The notes under the pieces: model-generated
The model's database searches: none
Seen by the model: the letters and a program-made list of their open reading frames with translations, nothing else
Told to the model about the DNA's origin: nothing
Assembly: GCA_021823905.1 (NCBI GenBank)
Contig: JAKALX010000052.1
Span: forward strand, 1 to 13,696
Direction of reading: 5' to 3'
DNA from: Chloroflexota bacterium
GTDB taxonomy: Bacteria > Chloroflexota > Dehalococcoidia > Tepidiformales > Tepidiformaceae
Length of the DNA: 13,696 nt
Shown here: positions 1 through 6,637 of the stretch, piece after piece
How positions within the stretch are numbered: position 1 is the stretch's first letter
Layout of the letters: each line of letters opens with the position of its first letter
Made by a program: the position numbers and the translations under genes

Positions 1-14
1 GCGACAGCGTCCAC

Positions 15-20
15 AGGAGG
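15..20 (+). promoter_or_regulatory. Shine-Dalgarno site for the first gene
   Basis: AGGAGG lies 10 nt before GTG 31 but only 1 nt before TTG 22. Ribosome geometry therefore favours GTG 31 as the start of the first gene over the upstream TTG in the same frame. Confidence 0.6.
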
Positions 21-30
21 GTTGGCGTCA

Positions 31-396
31 GTGAGCCGAACCGTCGACGAGGAGCGCCGCGAGGACTCCGACCGGAACCGGCTCGAGCGCGGACGCAAGA
101 AGCTCGAGGAGTTCCGCAAGGTGCTCGAGATGTTCGAGCAGCGGCTCAGCGACGCGGCCATTGCCGCCAGGCTCGGCGTCTGTCGCGACACGGTGTGGAA
201 GCGAAAGGCGGCGCTCGAGCTCGTCGACGCGGAGCGCAGCCGCCCGAGGCTGACCGACCGGCAGCGGCGGGAGGTCCGTAGGCGCTGGGCCGCGGGTGAA
301 GCCCCGACCTCTCTGGCACGGGCGTTCGGGGTGAGCCGGTGGTGCGTCCTTCGGGCCGCGAAGCTGCCTGATGAACGCGGGAAGGGGCGGAGGTAG
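31..396 (+). CDS. Double helix-turn-helix DNA-binding protein
   Basis: A predicted 121-residue basic protein, probably DNA-binding. A charged, helical N-terminus (residues 1-38, rich in Glu, Arg and Lys) is followed by two HTH motifs. The first, near residues 40-60, has the pattern AAIAARLGVCRDTV. The second, near 74-108, includes LARAFGVSRWCV. Both resemble the resolvase/transposase-type HTH. The gene lies 9 nt before the DUF5681-type gene and just upstream of the large terminase, so it could be the DNA-recognising small terminase subunit or a late-gene regulator; the sequence alone does not decide. GTG 31 was chosen because of the AGGAGG at 15-20. The second HTH matches the C-terminal HTH of the HNH protein at 4893-5360 in the same register. 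Confidence 0.7.
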   Translation: MSRTVDEERREDSDRNRLERGRKKLEEFRKVLEMFEQRLSDAAIAARLGVCRDTVWKRKAALELVDAERSRPRLTDRQRREVRRRWAAGEAPTSLARAFGVSRWCVLRAAKLPDERGKGRR

Positions 397-405
397 ACTT
401 GCGCC

Positions 406-819
406 GTGGCGACCAAGAGCAAGCCTGGGGTCAGGCCGAGCAGACCCAAGCGCAAGGTGCCGAAGACCGCGTGGAAGCGCGGGCAGTCCGGCAATCCGAC
501 CGGCTACACGAAGGAGCTCGCCCAGGCGCGGCGCGAGGTGATGGCCGTCCTCCAGCAGCACGGCGAGGCGCTCGCGAAGGGACTCGTGCGGCTGGCGAAG
601 AAGGGCAACGTCGTCGCCATCAAGGCCGCGCTCGCCTACCTCATCGGGCAGCCGCCGGAGTCGATTCAGGTGACCGGCGCCGGCGGCGAGCCGCTGACGG
701 TGCGGTATGACTTCTCCAAGCTGTCCACCGACGAGCTCCGCGCCTTCGTCGATCTCGGCAAGCGAGCTGCCACCGCTGGAAGAACTGTCCCGAGCGGAAG
801 CGGAGCTCTCCCGTCGTAG
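406..819 (+). CDS. DUF5681-type phage protein, candidate small terminase subunit
   Basis: A predicted 137-residue protein with a very basic N-terminus. The motif WKRGQSGNPTGY at residues 23-33 matches the signature (KGQSGNPxGR-like) of DUF5681, a family usually found next to phage large terminases. A helical middle (residues 36-85) contains an Ala/Lys-rich stretch. By family context it probably recognises phage DNA for packaging with the large subunit, but that role is inferred. The start is GTG 406, with GGAGG 12 nt upstream at 389-393, overlapping the previous stop. The last ~20 residues overlap the large terminase frame and have unusual codon use, so the C-terminal tail may be weakly constrained. 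Confidence 0.75.
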   Translation: MATKSKPGVRPSRPKRKVPKTAWKRGQSGNPTGYTKELAQARREVMAVLQQHGEALAKGLVRLAKKGNVVAIKAALAYLIGQPPESIQVTGAGGEPLTVRYDFSKLSTDELRAFVDLGKRAATAGRTVPSGSGALPS

Positions 820-2113
820 CCTCGCCCGCTTCGTCCCGTACCTCTCGAAGAACTTCTCCGAGCCGAAGCACCTCGCGCCGCTGATCGACAGGTTCGAGCG
901 GGCCGTCCGCGGCGAGCCGCAGTACGTCGTCTGCCACGCGCCCCCGCGCCACACGAAGACCGAAACCGTGTTGCACGGAATTGCCTGGGGTCTGCGCGAG
1001 CGTCCCGAGCTGACGTTCTCCTACTCGACCTACGCAGACCGCCTCGCGCGCAGCAAGTCACGCCGGGCGCTCGCGCTGGCCCAGAGCGCCGGGGTGGTGC
1101 TGCCGACGAAGACGCTGAACGAGTGGCGCACGGCCGAGGGAGGAGGGCTCCTCGCGGGCGGCGTCAACGGCCCGCTCACCGGCCACGGCGTCAACATCGG
1201 CATCGTCGACGACCCAATCAAGTTCCGCGTCGAGGCCGAGTCGAAGACGTACCGCGAGCGCCTCTGGGACTGGTTCAACGACGTCCTCCTCACCCGCATC
1301 GAGCCTGGCGGCAGCGTCTTCGTCTTCATGACGCGGTGGCACCCGGACGACCTCTCCGGCCGACTCATCAAAGAGGGCTGGGACTCCATCTGCCTGCCCG
1401 CCATCGACGCGAACGGGAAGGCGCTCTGGGAAGAGCGCTGGCCCGTCGAGGACCTCGAGAAGAAGAAGAAGCGCGTCGGCGCGTACACCTGGGCTTCGCT
1501 GTACCAGGGCGCCCCGCGGCCAAGGGGCGGCACCGTCTTCGGAGATCCGCACACCTACTCGGAGCTGCCCACCGTGTACCGCGCGGGCTTCGGCGTCGAC
1601 CTCGCGTACACCTCGAAGACGTCGAGCGACCACAGCGTCGCGGTGAAGATGCTCGAGGCCAACGGCAAGAAGTACGTGGTGCACGTGATGCGGAAGCAGG
1701 TGCGCGCGCCCAGGTTCAAGCGCCTCTGTCGGCGCCTGCACCGACGAGAGCAGGCCGCGCCCTGGCGCTTCTACGGCTCGGGCACAGAAGCCGGTTCGGC
1801 CGACTTCTTCAACGAGGAGCCGCGCCCGGTGCCGCTGCAAATTCTCCCGCCGAAGGGCGACAAGTTCGTCCGGGCGCAGAACTACGCGGCCGAGTGGAAC
1901 GCGGGCAACATCCTCGTGCCGAAGTTCGCGCCGTGGCTCGATGCCTTCCTCTCGGAGCACGCGGGCTTCACCGGCAAGGACGGCGACGAGGACGACCAGG
2001 TCGACGCCGCTGTCGCGTGCAACGACGTCCTCTCCGACGGCGCTGGCACCGAGGACATCGACGAGCGGCCGCGAACGCCGAAGCGCAGTGGGCTTGCTGC
2101 CGAGGAGATGTGA
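707..2113 (+). CDS. terL: Phage terminase large subunit
   Basis: A 468-residue packaging motor: an N-terminal ATPase that drives DNA into the prohead and a C-terminal nuclease that cuts it. Walker A-like APPRHTKT is at residues 78-85, Walker B NIGIVDDP at 163-170 (Asp168/Asp169), and a coupling motif MTRWHPDDL at 208-216. The RNase H-like nuclease is marked by FGVDLAYT at 295-302 (Asp298) and GDEDDQVDAA at 426-435 (Asp430/Asp433). This pattern suits the terminases carrying the TIGR01630 C-terminal domain. The ATG at 707 overlaps the small-subunit gene by 113 nt and has no clear SD. Codon bias switches to this frame only near 764, so initiation could instead be at a CTG (767, 776 or 785). The stop is followed by a 250-nt gap. 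Confidence 0.93.
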   Translation: MTSPSCPPTSSAPSSISASELPPLEELSRAEAELSRRSLARFVPYLSKNFSEPKHLAPLIDRFERAVRGEPQYVVCHAPPRHTKTETVLHGIAWGLRERPELTFSYSTYADRLARSKSRRALALAQSAGVVLPTKTLNEWRTAEGGGLLAGGVNGPLTGHGVNIGIVDDPIKFRVEAESKTYRERLWDWFNDVLLTRIEPGGSVFVFMTRWHPDDLSGRLIKEGWDSICLPAIDANGKALWEERWPVEDLEKKKKRVGAYTWASLYQGAPRPRGGTVFGDPHTYSELPTVYRAGFGVDLAYTSKTSSDHSVAVKMLEANGKKYVVHVMRKQVRAPRFKRLCRRLHRREQAAPWRFYGSGTEAGSADFFNEEPRPVPLQILPPKGDKFVRAQNYAAEWNAGNILVPKFAPWLDAFLSEHAGFTGKDGDEDDQVDAAVACNDVLSDGAGTEDIDERPRTPKRSGLAAEEM

Positions 2114-2117
2114 GAGA

Positions 2118-2271
2118 ATGAGAGCACGAGGGCTGGACCGTTCTCGCCATACCCGACCCAGAAGGCTCGGCATTCGTGTTCGACGAAGCCGGGCGGTTCA
2201 TCGGAGTTGAGGGCGCGCTATTTCTCGAGCGATGCGCCACGGCGATGCGGCCCCAATCCGCATCCGAGTAA
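2118..2271 (+). pseudogene. Possible small ORF broken by a 1-nt frameshift
   Basis: The frame from 2122 to the TAA at 2269-2271 reads as a natural protein, for instance GWTVLAIPDPEG then FVFDEAGRFIGVEGALFLERC, with a mixed hydrophobic and acidic composition. It has no start codon upstream: an in-frame TGA at 2119-2121 precedes it. An ATG at 2118, with GAGGAG 10 nt before it, would begin exactly this protein (Met-Glu-His-Glu-Gly-Trp) if one A after the ATG were absent. As given, the ATG frame yields a 30-residue Arg-rich peptide ending at 2211. I read this as a 50-residue gene with a one-base insertion, a sequencing error, or a chance open frame. No function is recognised. Confidence 0.35.
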
Positions 2272-2378
2272 CTACGCCAGGATCGCCGACGAGCGTCGCC
2301 CGTAGACGTCTGCACCGCATCGCCGACCCGGTGTAGCCAGCCAGACACCGCACGCGCCACCGTCCGTGGCGATGGCGC
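2235..2378 (+). promoter_or_regulatory. Nested inverted repeats over the portal start
   Basis: An 11-bp inverted repeat pairs 2240-2250 with 2315-2325. Bases 2244-2250 can alternatively pair perfectly with 2258-2264 (7 bp, 7-nt loop). The block CGCCACGG at 2235-2242 is complementary to 2364-2371. A local hairpin pairs 2355-2360 with 2366-2371 around a 5-nt loop, which puts the GTG 2366 inside a stem just before ATG 2372. No SD is visible there. Mutually exclusive pairings near a start codon suggest RNA-level control of portal translation, but high GC makes chance pairing common. Confidence 0.35.
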
Positions 2379-4900
2379 GGAAGCCCACCCCCAGCAAGCG
2401 CGAGCACCGCACCGCGAAGGCGGCTGCGGCTGCCGTCATGCTCTCGACGGGGACCGGCCCCGGCGCGGTGCAGCCCTTCGCCACCGTGCCAAACCAGGGC
2501 GTGCCCTCGGGGGAGAAGGGCATCACCGGCACCACGAACTGGGTCGGCGACCTCCAGACCGAACCCAACTCCAAGCTCATCCACCAGTCGGCCTACGGCA
2601 CGCCGGGCAGCCGGAGCTGGGGAGAGTGGGAAAAGCTTTGGCGCACGGACCCCGACGTGGCGTCCGCGATGGACCACGTCAAGGCGCAGATTCGCGACGC
2701 CCGGATGGACGTCGAGCCGGCCGAGGGCGTGAAGAACGGCAAGGCGCACGCCGACTTCCTGCGCTGGAACCTCACGAGCCGGATGGCGCCGGGCTGGACC
2801 GAGTACAGCCAGCAGGCCTGCAACGCGATCCTCTACGGCTTCTCCCTGCACGAGAAGGTCGCGGGCGTCGTCGAGCACGAGCTTCTGCCGAACGGGCGCG
2901 GCTACGCGTGCGTGAAGCTGGCCGAGCGTCTCCCGGGCAGCATCCACATCAACGGGTGGAACAAGGGGGCCGACGGCGAGCTCGAGTTCATCCGGCAGAT
3001 GGGGCAGCGCGGCTCCGCGTTCGAGTCCGACATCCGCCTGCCCGCGCGCGACGTGCTGCTCGTCACCTGGAACCGCAACGGCGACAACTACGCGGGCTAC
3101 AGCGCCTTCCGACCCGTCTGGTACGTGTGCCAGCTCCGCGCCGAACTGCTGAAGATTCTCGCCATCGGCAGCGCTCGCGAGGCGCTCGGCATTCCGACCG
3201 CCGAGCAAAACGACGCGAAGGCGCCGTCGCTCTCGAAGGCCCAGCGCTCCAAGCTGATGAAGCTGCTGTCCAACTCCGTGTACCACGAGGCAGCCGCGCT
3301 CGTGATGCCGAAGGGCTGGACGGTGAAGTGGTGGTTCTCGCCCGCCGCCAACAAGGGCCACGTCCTCGACCTGTACGAGCGCCTCGGGCAACTCATCCTC
3401 CGCCTCGTTGGCGCGCAGCAGATGACGATGGGCTCGCAGAAGGTCGGCAGCTACGGCGCGAGCAAGACGCACGACGCGAACTCCGACGCCTTCGCCCAGG
3501 GCGTGGTCGCCACGCTCGAGGGCGTGCTGAACGGCTCAGGCGATCGGCCCTATGAGGGGCTCTCGCGGTGGATCATCGACGCGAACTGGGGCCCGCAGGA
3601 CGCGTACCCGCGCATCAAGATCACCCTCAAGAAGGCGAAGCTCCCCGTCGGCGAGCTCGTCACCTCGGTGAAGACGGCCGTCGACGCCGGCGCCCTCACC
3701 GTCACCGAGGACGTCGAGCAGTCGGTGCGCGAGGCGCTCGGCTTCGCGCCCATCGACCCGGCTGAGCGCGAGCAGTTGCAGGCCGAGAAGAAGGCCGCTG
3801 CTCTCGCCGCGGCGAAGGCAGCGCAGGCGTCTGCGAAGCCTGCGGCCGAGCCGGACGACGAGAACGACGCTGGCGACGGCGAAGGAAAGCAGGCGGCGAA
3901 GGCGGAGGCCCCCGCGCCCAAGGACAGGGCGGAGAAACTGCACCGCCTCGCCCGCCTGCCCGGCGAGCCGTTCGTGCCCTACCGGCCGGTGCGCCCCTCG
4001 GAGCAGCACCTCGACCTGGCCGCAATGGACGACGCGCTCTCGCGCAGCCGCGAGGAGTTCGAGCGCGGGGCAAAGCCGCTTGTGGTGGCCGCGCTCGTCA
4101 AGGCGATGCCCGACGTGCGCGAGGCGATGAAGGACGGCGACCCCTCGGAGGTCGCCGGGCTGAAGCTCGAACTCGGGCCGCTCGCCGACTTCGTTGGCAA
4201 GTACCTCGAGGGCCTGCGCGCCGAGGGCTACCGCCAGGTGGGGGGCGAGTTCGGCCGGGCTGGCGCGGTGGCGAAGAAGCGCGCCGAGGGCCAGCAGGCG
4301 GCGGTGCCCGGGGTGAAGCTCGCCGCGGACGAGGGCGACGAGCGGGACGATCGCGGCGCCGCTCCTTCCGGTGACGACGAGGCCCCGCCAGCGACGCCGC
4401 CCTCTCCTCCTCGCCGGGCCAGGGACACGTCAGCGGCCGAGGCTCAGGCGCAGAAGCTGCTCGCCGCCAAGCGCGACTGGCTCATTCGGCGGATGCGCGC
4501 TCGCTTCATCTCCGACATCGAGCGCGAGGCCATCGAGGTCATCCGCCAGGGTGGAGAGCCTGACCAGGTGGTCGCCCGGGTGGTGCAGCGACAGCTCGAG
4601 ACGAAGGGCCTGCAGCAGGACGCCGGCACCGTGATGACGAAGGCCTTCAACGTCGGGCGAGAGCAGTTCGCCCGCGAGCGCGGCGACGAGGTCGAGTCGG
4701 TTGAGCTCTCCGCGCTGCTCGACGGGAAGCAGTGCGGCCCCTGCTCTCTCCTCGACGGGCAGGAGTTCGACTTCGACTCGGCCGAGCATCAGGCCCACGT
4801 ACCGCCGCTCTCCGACATCTGCGACGGCGGTGACGCTTGCAGGTGCGTTCTCGTCTACAACTTCAAGGAAGCCGGCTTCCACGAGGTGGACGATGGATAG
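2366..4900 (+). CDS. Portal protein (Mu gp29/DUF935 type) fused to a MuF head-morphogenesis domain
   Basis: 844 residues combining two usually separate head proteins. Residues about 55-460 form the portal, the ring through which DNA enters and leaves; AILYGFSLHEKV at 154-165 is typical of the DUF935 family. An Ala/Lys/Asp linker (about 470-520) and a helical segment (about 520-640) follow, then an acidic, Pro-rich linker (650-690). Residues about 690-835 match MuF/SPP1 gp7 proteins: SALLDGKQCGPCSLLDG (782-798), then Cys819 and CRC (825-827), the usual four-cysteine pattern. MuF proteins are thought to act inside the prohead. The start is GTG 2366 or ATG 2372; neither has a clear SD, and ATG 2438 (residue 25) cannot be excluded. 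The end overlaps the HNH gene by 8 nt. Confidence 0.9.
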   Translation: MAMARKPTPSKREHRTAKAAAAAVMLSTGTGPGAVQPFATVPNQGVPSGEKGITGTTNWVGDLQTEPNSKLIHQSAYGTPGSRSWGEWEKLWRTDPDVASAMDHVKAQIRDARMDVEPAEGVKNGKAHADFLRWNLTSRMAPGWTEYSQQACNAILYGFSLHEKVAGVVEHELLPNGRGYACVKLAERLPGSIHINGWNKGADGELEFIRQMGQRGSAFESDIRLPARDVLLVTWNRNGDNYAGYSAFRPVWYVCQLRAELLKILAIGSAREALGIPTAEQNDAKAPSLSKAQRSKLMKLLSNSVYHEAAALVMPKGWTVKWWFSPAANKGHVLDLYERLGQLILRLVGAQQMTMGSQKVGSYGASKTHDANSDAFAQGVVATLEGVLNGSGDRPYEGLSRWIIDANWGPQDAYPRIKITLKKAKLPVGELVTSVKTAVDAGALTVTEDVEQSVREALGFAPIDPAEREQLQAEKKAAALAAAKAAQASAKPAAEPDDENDAGDGEGKQAAKAEAPAPKDRAEKLHRLARLPGEPFVPYRPVRPSEQHLDLAAMDDALSRSREEFERGAKPLVVAALVKAMPDVREAMKDGDPSEVAGLKLELGPLADFVGKYLEGLRAEGYRQVGGEFGRAGAVAKKRAEGQQAAVPGVKLAADEGDERDDRGAAPSGDDEAPPATPPSPPRRARDTSAAEAQAQKLLAAKRDWLIRRMRARFISDIEREAIEVIRQGGEPDQVVARVVQRQLETKGLQQDAGTVMTKAFNVGREQFARERGDEVESVELSALLDGKQCGPCSLLDGQEFDFDSAEHQAHVPPLSDICDGGDACRCVLVYNFKEAGFHEVDDG

Positions 4901-5360
4901 CGTTCGCTCGCTGGCAGATCGCTTCTGGGAGCGCGTCAACAAGGACGGGCCGATCCAGCCGCACATGGATACCCCGTGCTGGGAGTGGACCCGGGCGACG
5001 AACGGCAGGGGCTACGGAAAGCTGAAGGTCGCCGAGCGGTTTGTCCTGGCACACCGACTCGCGTTCGAACTCTCGACGGGCCAGACCATCCAACCCGGGT
5101 TCTGCGTCTGCCACCGCTGTGACCATCCGTCCTGCTGCAACCCGGCGCACCTCTTCCTCGGGACCCAGGCCGACAACCTCCACGACATGTTCGCCAAGGG
5201 GCGCGGCGTCGCCCCGGCGAAGTTGACGAGTGCCCAGGTTGCTGAGATTCGCGCCCTGCGCTCGAGCGGTTTGCTCCTCGCCGAGATCGCCGCCCGCTTC
5301 GGCGTCAACCGATCCACCATCGGTTACGTCGTTCGCGGCGACACATGGAGGCCTCGATGA
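4893..5360 (+). CDS. HNH endonuclease with C-terminal HTH
   Basis: A 155-residue protein with an HNH_3-type (homing-endonuclease-like) fold. Core residues are AHRLAF (53-58), CHRCD (73-77), CCNPAHLFLG (81-90) and DNLHDM (94-99). His74/Cys76 and Cys81/His86 suit the metal-binding and catalytic layout, though Cys82 replaces the more usual Val. The C-terminus (111-147) is an HTH with AARFGVNRST, which would give DNA specificity. It probably cuts double-stranded DNA. Free-standing HNH genes of this kind often behave as mobile insertions, and others near terminases assist packaging; which applies here is open. ATG 4893 overlaps the portal stop (ATGGATAG) and follows GAGGTGG at 4883-4889. Its TGA overlaps the protease start as ATGA. 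Confidence 0.9.
   Translation: MDSVRSLADRFWERVNKDGPIQPHMDTPCWEWTRATNGRGYGKLKVAERFVLAHRLAFELSTGQTIQPGFCVCHRCDHPSCCNPAHLFLGTQADNLHDMFAKGRGVAPAKLTSAQVAEIRALRSSGLLLAEIAARFGVNRSTIGYVVRGDTWRPR
5347..5351 (+). promoter_or_regulatory. Shine-Dalgarno site setting the protease start
   Basis: GGAGG sits 5 nt before ATG 5357, whose ATGA overlaps the stop of the HNH gene. This favours 5357 over the in-frame ATG at 5345, which lies upstream of the site. Confidence 0.7.
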
Positions 5361-6607
5361 AGCGTTTCTTCCTCGATGCCATGCTGCCGGTTGGTCGCGT
5401 CCAGGGCGAACGGGTGCCCCGCTGGTTGATGCTGTTTCCGCTCGGCGCGGAGAAGCACCGGCCCGACTTCCCCGGCGGCAAGGCCGTCTTCGACGACGCC
5501 TTCCTCGGGACCATGCTCGCCAACTTCCGGGCGGCGCAGGCGGCCTACCGCGGGTCCGACAAGTTCGCGCTGCAGCTCAACTATCTGCATCCGAACCCCG
5601 AGGACGGCGTCGAGCAGAACGCCGCGGCCGGGTGGATCGAGGACGTGAAGCTGGTCGCCGACGGGCCCGAGAAGGACCGCGGCCTCTACGGCCTGGTGAA
5701 GTGGAACGAGAAGGCCATCGGCTTCATCGAGCGCGACGAGTACCGCTACCTCTCGCCCGAGTTCGCGTTCAACGCCCAGTCGACCGACACCGGCAAGCGC
5801 CAGGGCCCGACCCTCTTCGGCGCCGCCCTCCTCAACACCCCGTTTCTCGCCGAGCTGCCGCGTGTCGCGGCGAGCGCGGTCATCCCGGCCGACCCGGCCA
5901 TCAACCAGGAGCAAGACGTGGACAAGAAGAAGATTTGCGCGCTCCTCGGCATCGCCGAGGACTCGACCGACGAAGCGGTGATGACGGCGCTGGCGGACCA
6001 CTGCGCCGCGGCGAAGGCCTCGAAGGAGAACGCCGAGGCGGCGCGGAAGCTGTCGAGCGGCCAGTGCTGCGACGCGGCCAAGAAGCTGAAGGCCGGCGAC
6101 TGCTGCGACGCCGCGCGGAAGCTCGCCCAGACCGAGCTGCGCGTGAAGCTCGAGAACGAGGCCAACGACAAGGCGCTGAAGCTGGCGCAGGCCGACTCCG
6201 CGGACACCAAGGCCCAGCTCGCGAAGCTGCAGGCCACCGTCGGCGACCTCGAGAAAGTGCGCGTCGAGGCGGAGATCGACGGCCTGGTCACGAAGCTGAT
6301 GGCGGAAGACCGCATGGTCGCCGCGCAGCAGGACGACGTGAAGGAGTACGCCAGGAAGCTGGGCGTCGGCGAGGCCACGAAGTTCTACGGCAAGTTCGCG
6401 ACGGTGGTGAGCGTCCGCGAGCGGGGCGTGCGCGGCTCCTCGGCCCTCGAGTCCGAGGCCGACGCCGTCGACGCGATGAAGAAGCTGAACGGGTTCCGCG
6501 ACGAGCTCGTGAAGAACGGCACGGCGCCGGCCGACGCGATGCTGCGCGCGATGGAGCAGCACCCGGAGCTCGCCGAAGCCACTCGGAAGGCCACCACCAC
6601 CAACTAG
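5357..6607 (+). CDS. Mu gpI-like prohead protease with C-terminal scaffold region
   Basis: A 416-residue protein. Residues 1 to about 180 match the Mu I-protein family of capsid maturation proteases: LNYLHPNPEDG (74-84), AAGWIEDVKLV (90-100), KWNEKAIGFI (115-124), the typical YRYLSPEF (129-136) and FGAALLNTPFL (154-164). His78 and Ser133 are candidates for catalysis. Residues from 188 onward are helical and charged, with heptad-like stretches (about 255-310), as in a scaffold. An in-frame GTG at codon 188 has its own SD, so the C-terminal half is probably also made alone (see 5918-6607). Two CCDAA repeats lie at 237-252. The position between portal and decoration genes is the normal one. The start is taken as 5357 because of the GGAGG and the overlap with the HNH stop. 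Confidence 0.88.
   Translation: MKRFFLDAMLPVGRVQGERVPRWLMLFPLGAEKHRPDFPGGKAVFDDAFLGTMLANFRAAQAAYRGSDKFALQLNYLHPNPEDGVEQNAAAGWIEDVKLVADGPEKDRGLYGLVKWNEKAIGFIERDEYRYLSPEFAFNAQSTDTGKRQGPTLFGAALLNTPFLAELPRVAASAVIPADPAINQEQDVDKKKICALLGIAEDSTDEAVMTALADHCAAAKASKENAEAARKLSSGQCCDAAKKLKAGDCCDAARKLAQTELRVKLENEANDKALKLAQADSADTKAQLAKLQATVGDLEKVRVEAEIDGLVTKLMAEDRMVAAQQDDVKEYARKLGVGEATKFYGKFATVVSVRERGVRGSSALESEADAVDAMKKLNGFRDELVKNGTAPADAMLRAMEQHPELAEATRKATTTN
5907..5911 (+). promoter_or_regulatory. Internal Shine-Dalgarno site for the scaffold
   Basis: AGGAG lies within the protease gene 6 nt before the in-frame GTG 5918, a spacing as good as that of the stand-alone genes in this operon. It falls where the protease domain ends and the scaffold-like region begins. 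Confidence 0.55.
5918..6607 (+). CDS. Internally initiated capsid scaffold (Mu gpZ-like)
   Basis: Reading from GTG 5918 gives 229 residues identical to the protease C-terminus, starting with a basic stretch and ICALLGIAEDSTDEAV. This resembles the usual opening of separately made scaffold regions (ALLGLPEDATEEEA-like). In phage Mu the scaffold Z is made from an internal start within the I protease gene; this nested layout looks the same. The protein would form the inner core on which capsid subunits assemble and then be degraded by the protease. It has long helical, Lys/Glu/Ala-rich segments and a cysteine-rich repeat. Internal initiation is inferred from the SD, start codon and domain boundary, not shown. 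Confidence 0.55.
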   Translation: MDKKKICALLGIAEDSTDEAVMTALADHCAAAKASKENAEAARKLSSGQCCDAAKKLKAGDCCDAARKLAQTELRVKLENEANDKALKLAQADSADTKAQLAKLQATVGDLEKVRVEAEIDGLVTKLMAEDRMVAAQQDDVKEYARKLGVGEATKFYGKFATVVSVRERGVRGSSALESEADAVDAMKKLNGFRDELVKNGTAPADAMLRAMEQHPELAEATRKATTTN

Positions 6608-6637
6608 GCCCTCGGGCCTCGAAACGGAGAAACAAAC

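Noticed and set aside
28..954. Long minus-strand open frame opposite the first genes
   Set aside because: It mirrors the codon structure of the + strand genes, is Arg/Leu/Gly-rich with no recognisable motif, and runs against the operon. A GC-driven shadow.
2118..2211. 30-residue Arg-rich ORF from ATG 2118 as a gene
   Set aside because: Composition is that of an out-of-frame reading; the neighbouring frame from 2122 looks far more protein-like.
2304..2311. 8-bp palindrome AGACGTCT as an operator
   Set aside because: Single short palindrome with no second copy or promoter elements beside it.
6606..6619. Short inverted repeat overlapping the protease stop, read as a terminator
   Set aside because: Only about 5 bp around a 4-nt loop, with no T-run; common by chance at this GC content.
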